DNA of 64,000 nt, taken from positions 1-64,000 of the forward strand of contig CAMUFL010000001.1 of assembly GCA_947088155.1 (NCBI GenBank), written 5' to 3'. Numbering within the stretch: the first letter of the stretch is position 1; the number at the start of each line of letters is the position of its first letter. Below are positions 7,204 through 14,639 of this stretch, piece by piece. Below the pieces are notes generated by a model. It ran no database searches, had not been told where the DNA came from, and worked only from the letters and a program-made list of their open reading frames with translations. Made by a program: the position numbers and the translations under genes. Source of the DNA: an uncultured Gardnerella sp. (lineage in GTDB: Bacteria > Actinomycetota > Actinomycetes > Actinomycetales > Bifidobacteriaceae).

Positions 7204-8013
7204 ATGACAGAATATAATTTACCAATTTTAGAGTATGATTCCGATAAAAGTGCAGTTTTAATGCCAAAACACGATAATATTTCTGTTCAGCTTCCATCTA
7301 AAGCGGTTTTTGCTTTCTTAGGGGATGAAATTGATCAGTATGCTTTAAGTAGGAAAGCTACAATTGTAGCAAATTTTGAATCTGCAACTAAAAAATATCC
7401 GATATATGTTTTGGAAGAAAAAGTAGGAGATACAGTAAGAGAAAATACAAACAGCGCAGTAGAAGAAGAAACGCAAAAAATCTGCTTAGTACAGGCCCCG
7501 GTTGGCGCTCCGGCCGCTGTTCAGATCTTAGATTGGTTGATTTCTTACGGTGTTAGTGAAGTTGTTAGTGCTGGTTCTTGCGGATCGCTAGTTGATTATG
7601 CGGAAAACGTTTTTCTGGTTCCGTATAAAGCTTTAAGGGATGAGGGGACTTCTTATCATTATTTGCCTCCAAGTCGTTATGTTGATGTTTCAGAGCGTTC
7701 GAGGCATGCTATTTTGCAAACTTTGCAGGCGCATAATTTGCCTTATCATGAAGTTAAGACGTGGACTACGGATGGATTTTTCCGTGAAACTAAGACGAAA
7801 GTTGCTAACCGTAAGCAGGAGGGATGCGCGGTTGTTGAAATGGAGTGTTCTGCTTTAGCAGCTTGTGCGCAAATGCGCGAGATTGTTTGGGGTGAGATTC
7901 TTTATACTGCAGATACTTTGCATGATGTTGAAAATTATGATGAGCGCAATTGGGGTGGGGATTCTAAAGCGTATGCTCTTGAGCTTTGTATTGAAGCAGT
8001 GTTGCGCATTTGA
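7204..8013 (+). CDS. nucleoside phosphorylase-family protein (uridine phosphorylase-like)
   Basis: A 269-aa protein of the PNP/UDP phosphorylase fold, which splits nucleosides with phosphate. Visible: QAPVGAPAAVQILDWL and VVSAGSCGSL (phosphate/ribose-site strand and loop, about residues 97-128), and VVEMECSALAACAQ (near residue 210), which contains the Met-Glu pair that contacts ribose in this family. An acidic, variable N-terminal third precedes the core. The ATG at 7204 follows GGATGGAG. Gene context is accessory, so it could be for salvage or another nucleotide role. The base specificity is not evident. Confidence 0.8.
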   Translation: MTEYNLPILEYDSDKSAVLMPKHDNISVQLPSKAVFAFLGDEIDQYALSRKATIVANFESATKKYPIYVLEEKVGDTVRENTNSAVEEETQKICLVQAPVGAPAAVQILDWLISYGVSEVVSAGSCGSLVDYAENVFLVPYKALRDEGTSYHYLPPSRYVDVSERSRHAILQTLQAHNLPYHEVKTWTTDGFFRETKTKVANRKQEGCAVVEMECSALAACAQMREIVWGEILYTADTLHDVENYDERNWGGDSKAYALELCIEAVLRI

Positions 8014-8040
8014 CACGTTTACGCTGATATCACGTATAAA
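8007..8040 (+). promoter_or_regulatory. degenerate copy of the AbiEi promoter/operator
   Basis: GCATTTGACACGTTTACGCTGATAT and the next few bases match the left half of the intact AbiE operator at 10274-10305 at most positions. The right half of the palindrome is missing. It overlaps the last codons and stop of the phosphorylase gene. No antitoxin gene follows; the rest of 8014-8305 shows only a T-rich run and a short direct repeat (GCGAAAATGCTA / ACGAAAATGCTA, near 8219-8246). Confidence 0.55.
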
Positions 8041-8305
8041 ACCATCGTTCTAATTTGATTTTTTTTTTTAACTCTATGCTTATTATTTCTAACAAGCATT
8101 ACATGTAAGTGTGTTTAACCATTTATAGGTGTTGTCAAGTAGATAAGCATGAACAATCAGGATAAGTATGATAGTGTAGCTTTCAACGTTTTGTAGCGGG
8201 CGAATCGGCAAAACAGAAGCGAAAATGCTAGCTACGAAAATGCTATTAGATAGGAAACAGTAGAAATATCGAAAATAGCTATAAAGGAAGTGAGAGGTAG
8301 CGAGA

Positions 8306-10072
8306 ATGAACAAAACTGACAATACAGCAAATCAGCAATCGTCCGCGAATCAGCAATCATCCAAACTGCATCCCGACGTAAAAAATTACGTAAAACTATT
8401 TTTCAAAGAAAACAAGCTTGTAGCTTTTCTTTCGATGATAGTTTTTATTTCCTTGTCTATGATTTACACTGCTATTTCTTGGATTTTGCAAATTATTTTC
8501 GACTATATGGCAGGTAAAGGATCCTACTCTTTAACTACTATTTTGCTGCTTGTCGTTTCCTTTATGCTGGCAATCTCCCTGATTTTCGCGTTGAAGCGCA
8601 GTTCGTACCCTCGCTTTCTTGAAAAAGCAATGAATCAGTATAAAGAGTCTGTTATCAAGAAGCTTTTACAGAAGAGTTATAGTGATTTTTCGCTCGCGAA
8701 TTCCGGCACGTATCTTTCTGTACTTACTAATGATTGCGAGCGTATTCAAGAAAAGTATTTGAAGAAGATTTTTGACTTTGTTCAAGACGTTCTTATGCTG
8801 GTAAGTTCGCTAGCTCTTATGATTTACTATAGTCCACTGCTCACTGTTATTGCTCTTATTATTTCCGTGCTTCCTATGGTGTGCTCGATCCTTACAGCTA
8901 GCGGAATTGCCACTCGAGAGGAGCAGGTTTCTAAGTCGAATGAGTCTTACACAGCTTTGACGAAGGATGTTTTGAACGGCGTTTCGGTTATTAAGAGTTT
9001 TAAGGCGGAGCAGGAGGTTATTAACCGTTATCAGAATCAGTCGATGGAGCTTGAGCATACGAAGAATCTTCGCGAAAAAACGATGACTACTGTTTCTGCT
9101 CTTGGAACGATTTCAAGCCTTGCAACTCAGCTTGGCGTGATGCTTGTTGGTGCTTGGATGGTTAACGCTCATGTTGGTGTTATTACTGCTGGAATGGTGT
9201 TAGCTTTCACTAATTTGATGAATGGTGTACTTCAGCCTATTGCAAGTCTTCCGCAAATGCTCGGCGAGATGAAGGGCGCTAAGAAGCTGATTAGCAAGAT
9301 GGCCGATTATATGAGTAACGTTAAGGAAGATTCTGGCGAGATCATTGACGATTCTGTTAAAAACGTTGTTTTGCGCAATGTTTCGTACGCTTATGATGCG
9401 GATCATAAAGTCTTGAAAAATGTAAATCTAACTTTGCAAACTGGAAAATCTTACGCGATAGTAGGACCTTCTGGTGCTGGTAAGAGTAGTTTGATTAATC
9501 TGCTTATGGGCTACTACAAGGATTATGAAGGTAGTGTGAAGCTGGATAATCACGAGCTTAGTGATGTGAGCAAGAGTTCGCTTTACGATAAGACGACTCT
9601 TATGCAGCAGTCTGTGTTTATGTTTGATGCTTCGATTTTAGATAATATTACGCTTTTTAAGCCATTCCCTGATGTGGAAGTGGATCGTGTGATTCACTTG
9701 GCTGGTTTGGATGATTTGATTGCTGCTAAAGGCAAGGATTATCAGTGCGGCGAGAATGGTAGTCATCTTTCTGGCGGCGAAAAGCAGCGTATTGCTATTG
9801 CGCGAAGCCTGCTTAAAAGGTCCGAGATTCTGCTGGTTGATGAGGCTACGAGCGCGTTAGATAACGAGACAAGTGCGAACGTAACGCAGTCTATTTTGAA
9901 TTTGCAAGGAATTCTTCGACTCGTGGTAACTCACCGCTTGGATGCCAATTCGCTTAAGCAATATGATGAGATTCTTGTGATGAAAAGCGGCGAGCTTATT
10001 GAGCGCGGAAGCTTTGAGGAGCTTATGAATCAAAAGGCTTACTTCTACTCGCTTTACACTGTGTCTATGTGA
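8306..10072 (+). CDS. ABC exporter, fused permease and ATPase
   Basis: A 588-aa half-transporter of the MsbA/LmrA type. An N-terminal membrane domain of about six helices (residues ~35-325) is fused to an ATPase with Walker A GPSGAGKSS (~387-395), Q-loop MQQSV, signature LSGGEKQR, Walker B ILLVDEA and switch His in VVTHRL. All catalytic residues are present. The polar N-terminus carries a duplicated NQQSS, from a short tandem DNA repeat. The ATG at 8306 follows GAGAGG. It stands alone, so it probably works as a homodimer. The cargo (lipid, peptide or drug) is unknown. Confidence 0.88.
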   Translation: MNKTDNTANQQSSANQQSSKLHPDVKNYVKLFFKENKLVAFLSMIVFISLSMIYTAISWILQIIFDYMAGKGSYSLTTILLLVVSFMLAISLIFALKRSSYPRFLEKAMNQYKESVIKKLLQKSYSDFSLANSGTYLSVLTNDCERIQEKYLKKIFDFVQDVLMLVSSLALMIYYSPLLTVIALIISVLPMVCSILTASGIATREEQVSKSNESYTALTKDVLNGVSVIKSFKAEQEVINRYQNQSMELEHTKNLREKTMTTVSALGTISSLATQLGVMLVGAWMVNAHVGVITAGMVLAFTNLMNGVLQPIASLPQMLGEMKGAKKLISKMADYMSNVKEDSGEIIDDSVKNVVLRNVSYAYDADHKVLKNVNLTLQTGKSYAIVGPSGAGKSSLINLLMGYYKDYEGSVKLDNHELSDVSKSSLYDKTTLMQQSVFMFDASILDNITLFKPFPDVEVDRVIHLAGLDDLIAAKGKDYQCGENGSHLSGGEKQRIAIARSLLKRSEILLVDEATSALDNETSANVTQSILNLQGILRLVVTHRLDANSLKQYDEILVMKSGELIERGSFEELMNQKAYFYSLYTVSM

Positions 10073-10183
10073 GGATGTTAATCTGGCTTGGGCTTGGCTT
10101 TCGTTTGGCTTGCGCTGAGCAATTTTAAGCTCAGTAGAGACACTGGTGCAGATTGCGTACTGCGCGATGTCTCTGTTTGGCAC

Positions 10184-10234
10184 TAGTGGCCATTAGGTGC
10201 AAAATTGCGTTGTTTGGCTACTTTGTGATTGGTT
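10184..10234. repeat. dispersed hairpin repeat, copy 2
   Basis: Same family as 7094 and 11839: begins TAGTGGCCATTAGGTGC and ends near GGCTACTTTGTGATTGGTT. The stem has diverged. It sits between the ABC exporter and the AbiE operon. Confidence 0.7.
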
Positions 10235-10278
10235 AAATGTGGTTTGACTATTTACACTTTACGATTTGCTTACGCATT

Positions 10279-10326
10279 TGATACGTTTATGCTGATATAA
10301 TATATGAAATCAGTGTAAACGTATCA
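10279..10326 (+). promoter_or_regulatory. AbiE promoter with long operator palindrome
   Basis: TGATACGTTTA (10279-10289) and its perfect reverse complement TAAACGTATCA (10316-10326), with a second inner arm CTGAT/ATCAG, enclose a consensus TATAAT (10296-10301). A long inverted repeat over the -10 fits autorepression by AbiEi, which is known to bind inverted repeats in its own promoter. The -35 region is poor. Confidence 0.7.
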
Positions 10327-10342
10327 TTAAGTAGGTGGGCAA

Positions 10343-10933
10343 ATGTTAAAGGATCAATTGTGCAATTACATAGAGAAAAAGCAAGTTTTAAGCATTGATA
10401 GTGTCATCAAAGAACTTGGAATTAGCCCGTCTAGTGTTTATCGATTTATTAAAGATGAGAGCTTAGAACGCGTATCAAAAGGTGTTTACGTTAAGAGCAA
10501 TTTGTGGAATGATGAAATGAATTTATTGTCAAAGCGCACATCTGTTGCTGTTTTTTCACATGAATCTGCCCTTCTTCTACATAATTTGACTGATAGAGAA
10601 CCTTCTTCTTTAACAGTGACTGTTCCGTCAACTTATAATGCAAGTAGTCTAATTAAGACTGGTGTTAGGGTGTTTTATATAAAACCAGATTTTTTAGGAA
10701 TTGGTAAGACGAATCTTATGTCGCTTGAAGGTAATCTTGTGCCTTCTTATGATTTAGAGCGCACAATTTGCGATATTTTGCGTTCTCGTTCTCAAATAGA
10801 TGCACAGGTGGTATTTGGTGCGTTAAAAGCTTATGTTAAAAGAAAGGATAAGCGACTTGATATACTAAGCGATTACGCTAAAAAATTTAGGATTTCAAAG
10901 TTGATTTCACAATATTTGGGGGTGTTGTTATGA
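10343..10933 (+). CDS. AbiEi-type antitoxin / transcriptional autorepressor
   Basis: A 196-aa antitoxin of the AbiE type IV toxin-antitoxin family. The N-terminal winged helix (about residues 8-50, with VIKELGISPSSVYRFIKDE) binds DNA; the C-terminal part neutralises the nucleotidyltransferase toxin. The family pattern is visible: SKGVYV, then FSHESALLLHNLTDREP, then VPSTYN, then SYDLERTICDILRSRSQID. The stop overlaps the next start (TTATGAG), as in AbiE operons. A palindromic operator lies just upstream, and a decayed copy of its 3' end lies at 6459-6651. Confidence 0.9.
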   Translation: MLKDQLCNYIEKKQVLSIDSVIKELGISPSSVYRFIKDESLERVSKGVYVKSNLWNDEMNLLSKRTSVAVFSHESALLLHNLTDREPSSLTVTVPSTYNASSLIKTGVRVFYIKPDFLGIGKTNLMSLEGNLVPSYDLERTICDILRSRSQIDAQVVFGALKAYVKRKDKRLDILSDYAKKFRISKLISQYLGVLL

Positions 10934-11772
10934 GAATGAAGGATGCTAATCAGCTTAAAGCAAAAATAAAGAATGTTGCACTCCAAAAGGGTGTAGATCC
11001 TCGCGTGCTAATGCGCGTATATATGATGGAGCGTTTTTTAGATCGTGTTTCTCGCTCGCGGTATAAAGACAATTTTGTTCTAAAAGGTGGAATGCTGATT
11101 TCTTATCTTGTTGGCGTAAATCTTCGTACAACAATGGATATTGATACAACTATGCAAAATATTTCTCTTAGTGAAGATGATGTGCGTATTTTTATATCAG
11201 ATGTAATATCTATCAATATCGATGATGGTGTTAAATTTACGCTACAAACGCTTGATTCTATTATGCAAGAATCTGACTATCCAGGGGTTCGAGCTAGCCT
11301 AATTGCAGATTTTGATGGTACAAAAACTCCTGTTAAAATCGATATTTCAACTGGACATGCTATTACTCCATCTGCTATGGAAGCAGAATTGCCTTTAATG
11401 TTCTCATAATCTATCTCTTTATTGACTTATCCAATTGCAACGATTTTAGCAGAAAAGTTGCAAACAATTCTTGTGAGGGAAGAATTTAACACGAGAATGC
11501 GAGATTTTTATGATTTGCATGCTCTTAGAGTGTCTCAAGGAGATAATGTCTTTAAGAAAGAAGAGATTGCTAAAGCTTTTTACGCTACTTCTCAAACGAG
11601 AAACACCCTTTATTTACTGAGTAACGTGAATGAAATTTTCGATAGGATTAAAGATAGTGAAGTGATGAGAATAAAGTGGAAGGATTACCAAAGGAAAGCA
11701 CCTTGGGCTAAAAGTCTTTCTTGGGAAGAAATAATGCAAGATATGAAATTTCTTTTTGATGTTCTTTCATAA
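10930..11772 (+). pseudogene. AbiEii nucleotidyltransferase toxin, interrupted by a stop codon
   Basis: 281 codons match the AbiEii/AbiGii toxin layout: VLKGGMLIS at residues 50-58, TTMDIDTTM at 67-75 (the metal-binding Asp pair of the nucleotidyltransferase fold), PVKIDISTG near 137, and YPIATILAEKLQTIL with TRMRDFYDLHAL in the second half. A TAA at 11407-11409 cuts the frame after residue 159. The same frame resumes without any shift and runs to 11772, so a single substitution (from CAA, GAA or AAA) would explain it. The toxin is therefore probably inactive, unless read through or active as two pieces. The antitoxin gene is intact. Confidence 0.88.
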
Positions 11773-11838
11773 TGAGGTTGTAGCTTAAGTTATTTTATTA
11801 TTTGAATGGCTTTTATTAAATCATCGGGAGACGTGCGA

Positions 11839-11885
11839 TAGTGGCCAATCGTTGCGAATTTGCAGCGATTGGCTACTTTGCGATT
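11839..11885. repeat. dispersed hairpin repeat, copy 3 (best preserved)
   Basis: AGTGGCCAATCG pairs with CGATTGGCTACT (12 bp, one wobble) and encloses TTGCGAATTTGCAG, whose TGC/GCA ends extend the stem. The T-run after it is short, so it is a poor terminator. Copies at 7094 and 10184 share the sequence but have weaker stems. Confidence 0.75.
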
Positions 11886-11903
11886 GGTTGATTGGTGGTT
11901 AAA

Positions 11904-11948
11904 AATAAACGCCAGGGAGTTTATTCAACTCGACTGGCGTTTATTAGT
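11904..11948. terminator. bidirectional terminator between AbiE and the YuiF-type gene
   Basis: Perfect 12-bp stem (AATAAACGCCAG at 11904-11915 with CTGGCGTTTATT at 11934-11945), A-rich on the left and T-rich on the right, between converging genes. Confidence 0.75.
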
Positions 11949-12004
11949 CATTTGTGTTATTCGCTAGTTGTGTTTTTACTTGCTGTGTTTGCCAAAATAA
12001 TCTG

Positions 12005-13345
12005 CTAAATAAACTGTGATATTACAATGCCGGCAGCCATAAGCGGAATATTGAAAATAAGGAATGTTGGAACGCAAGTATCCCAAATATGACTGTGCTG
12101 ACCGTCTGCGTTTAAGCCGGAAGTAGGTCCAAGTGTGGTATCGGAAGCAGGGGAGCCTGCGTCTCCAAGAGCTGCAGCAGAAGACATAAGAAGAATCGTT
12201 GCAGGAGTGCTGAAACCAATGCTCTGGCACAGTGGCACGAACAAAACCGCAAGAATAGGAACCGTGCCAAACGAAGTACCAATGCCCATAGTCACAAGCA
12301 AACCAATAAGCGTAATAACAAATGCAGCAACAAGTTTGTTTTGTCCCATAGAAGCTACACCAAAGTTTACAAGCTCCTCAACTCCGCCTGTCGCTTGGAT
12401 CACGTTAGCATATCCGCCCGCAATGAGCATCACAAACGCAATAAGACCCATGAGTTTTACGCCGCCAGTAAGCTGATTGTCAATGTCATTCCACTTTATT
12501 GCTCCAAAAATAATCATAGTTGCAAGACCTGCAATAGACGAAAGCGAAAGATCCTTACTAATAACTTGCACTACTACAACAACAATAATTGCGAGAATAG
12601 TCACATAATGGCGTAAATTAAGAGGTCCGACAACGGCGTCGGCGGCACGAGTGTCAGTTTCTGTAGTTTTGTATTCGCGAGGTTTCCTGTAGAGCACAAA
12701 CACTGCAAAAAGTAGTGATGCAAACATCGCAAGACCTAAATACCAGTTCACAGCACTAACGTCTGCAACACTAACCTTCATGCCATTTTTAGAAAGATTT
12801 GTAGCAATAACAGTTTGGAAAATAAGACCAAAGCCAAATGGAATAGCAATATACGGAACTTCAAGACCAAAAGCAGTGCAGCATGCTGCAGCTCGACGGT
12901 CAAGCTTCATCTTATTCATAACTCTCAAAATAGGCGGAATAAGAATAGGAATATAAGCAATATGAACCGGCACAATATTTTGAGACATGCATGCAATAAT
13001 AGTTAGTACCGCAAGTAGAGCGTACTTTTTCATGCCAATAATTGAGCTAATTTTTTTAGAAATAATTTGAGCTAAGCCTGTTGCAGTAATTGCTTCCGCA
13101 AAAGTTCCAAGCAAAATGTAAGCGAGAGCGGTTTGTGCGTTGGTGGAGAAACCGTCGCAAAGCAAAGCCATAATTGTGTGATTTCCGTCACCGAAAAGAG
13201 GAAGATGACCAGCAATGCCACCTGCAATGCAAGCTACTATCATTGATAGCAAAACATTAAGTTTTGCAAGACTAAGCGCGCATAGCACTACAACCGACAC
13301 AATAACCGGATTAAATATAATATTTAAAATTTGCAAACCTAGCAT
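12005..13345 (-). CDS. YuiF-type Na+/H+ antiporter-family permease
   Basis: A 446-aa inner-membrane carrier with about 11-12 hydrophobic segments, related to the NhaC-like / YuiF group (ion-transporter superfamily). Seen: an N-terminal pair of helices, SQNIVPVHIAYIPILIPPIL in the middle, and a conserved C-terminal GDAGSPASDTTLGPTSGLN motif (about residues 395-415) typical of this group. The frame opens at a GTG (13354), but that codon is fused to the AAAGGGG ribosome site; the ATG at 13345 lies 8 nt after it and is the better start. The substrate is uncertain: some relatives act on amino acids rather than sodium. Confidence 0.8.
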   Translation of the reverse strand: MLGLQILNIIFNPVIVSVVVLCALSLAKLNVLLSMIVACIAGGIAGHLPLFGDGNHTIMALLCDGFSTNAQTALAYILLGTFAEAITATGLAQIISKKISSIIGMKKYALLAVLTIIACMSQNIVPVHIAYIPILIPPILRVMNKMKLDRRAAACCTAFGLEVPYIAIPFGFGLIFQTVIATNLSKNGMKVSVADVSAVNWYLGLAMFASLLFAVFVLYRKPREYKTTETDTRAADAVVGPLNLRHYVTILAIIVVVVVQVISKDLSLSSIAGLATMIIFGAIKWNDIDNQLTGGVKLMGLIAFVMLIAGGYANVIQATGGVEELVNFGVASMGQNKLVAAFVITLIGLLVTMGIGTSFGTVPILAVLFVPLCQSIGFSTPATILLMSSAAALGDAGSPASDTTLGPTSGLNADGQHSHIWDTCVPTFLIFNIPLMAAGIVISQFI

Positions 13346-13871
13346 GCCGTTCACCCCTTTAAATGCTTGAATTTTAATATATTGTTTGAAGCAATACGTT
13401 TTATTTCGTATTGCTTACGCTTGTATTTTTGCATATGTATTCTCACATATGTATTTCTTACATTTAGTAATTAAGGACAATATAGCATGGAAGTGTTTAC
13501 AACATGTTTCTTAATTAAAGATGAAATATAAACAATTCAACAGAAAGATTGAAGTAGCTTAACAATTGTTTACCCAAAAGAGTACCCTAAGGTATCAGTG
13601 GTGAAGAATTAAGAATAATCACCAAATGTCCGGTTTTGCACCGTTTTATGCAGCATTGCAACGTGAGTTTATCGCTAAAAATAGCGATAAAGCAATGTGA
13701 AAAGTAAAAATTGTTTTGCTAATTGCGAAAATCTAAAAATAAACAACAAACACAAACAACAAAATTAAAAATTGAAAATTGGTTATTTAGAGTAAGGAGG
13801 AATGCCTGGCGCTCTAAGCAAAATTTAGATACTGCGTTGTGTCTAAGCAATAAGCGTCAAACATACAAATT
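13346..13871. other. divergent intergenic region with two hairpins and a detached ribosome site
   Basis: 526 nt without a gene. A perfect 9-bp hairpin (AGCAATACG...CGTATTGCT, about 13390-13415) lies in the leader of the YuiF-type gene. A second perfect 10-bp hairpin (13668-13677 with 13682-13691) lies midway, with no T-run on either strand. AAGGAGG (13794-13800) touches an 8-codon ORF (ATG 13802) rather than the next gene, and is flanked by the inverted pair TTAGAG/CTCTAA. Confidence 0.6.
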
Positions 13872-14639
13872 ATGCAAGAGGAACAAACGTTTTTAGAAGC
13901 TAAAGAATTAGGGTTAAAAAGATTTAGAAGATCGCCATTTTGGGATGTGTCGCTAAAAGTTGCACCTCATCAAATCGTTGCAATTTCAGGCGAACATGGT
14001 TCTGGAAAATCAGCTTTGCTGCTTGCATTATCTGGTTATATGAAATTCACTAATGGAATTCTTACTATTGCGGACGTAACTCTTCCTAATGATTTCCAAG
14101 AATCTCGACAATACGTTGGTTTGGGATTATTTAGCGGAATTAACGAATTTTATAAAACGCAAACAATAGAAGAAGTTCTTATGAGCGAGTTGAAACTAGC
14201 AGCGCGCTCGCCTCTATTTTTGAAGCAATACAAAAATGATGTTAAAAACCGTGAAGCTTTACAGCAGTACGCTTACAACGTGTTAGCTCAATGGAAAGTA
14301 TTTTCTCCTCACGAAACAGCAATAGGAGAGTTGACTCCGTGCGAGCGCATGCGTTTGGCAATTGCGCTTGCTTTGTTAAAAAAGCCGTGGCTGCTATTTG
14401 TTGATGGAATTGAAACGGAGCTTACTAGCGAGCAAAGCGAATACCTATTTTCCGATATTCGCGCGTATGTTAGTAAAAATTACTGCTCTTGCCTTGTTGG
14501 AGTTTTGCAAAGTGAGTTAGAAAAGCAAGCTGATCAAGTCTTAAGACTAAGCCCAAATCATGGGGAATCAGAAAATTCTCATATTGATTCACAGCTTGGT
14601 ATAAGTGAAGCAAATGGTGGTGAAAACAATGCGCGTTAA
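13872..14639 (+). CDS. degenerate ABC-type ATPase subunit
   Basis: A 255-aa ATPase-like protein. Walker A is intact (GEHGSGKSA, about residues 39-47). The signature is ELTPCERMRLAIA instead of LSGGQ. Walker B reads WLLFVDGIE, so Gly replaces the catalytic Glu. No clear switch His is seen (LVGVLQSE). It may bind ATP without efficient hydrolysis, or need a partner. The ATG at 13872 has no ribosome site and is the first start after an in-frame stop. It overlaps the YhgE/Pip gene by 11 nt, so the two are translated together and probably form one transporter or regulator. Confidence 0.75.
   Translation: MQEEQTFLEAKELGLKRFRRSPFWDVSLKVAPHQIVAISGEHGSGKSALLLALSGYMKFTNGILTIADVTLPNDFQESRQYVGLGLFSGINEFYKTQTIEEVLMSELKLAARSPLFLKQYKNDVKNREALQQYAYNVLAQWKVFSPHETAIGELTPCERMRLAIALALLKKPWLLFVDGIETELTSEQSEYLFSDIRAYVSKNYCSCLVGVLQSELEKQADQVLRLSPNHGESENSHIDSQLGISEANGGENNAR

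Noticed and set aside
13352..13354. GTG start for the YuiF-type gene
   Set aside because: The GTG overlaps the ribosome site AAAGGGG itself; the ATG at 13345 has proper spacing.
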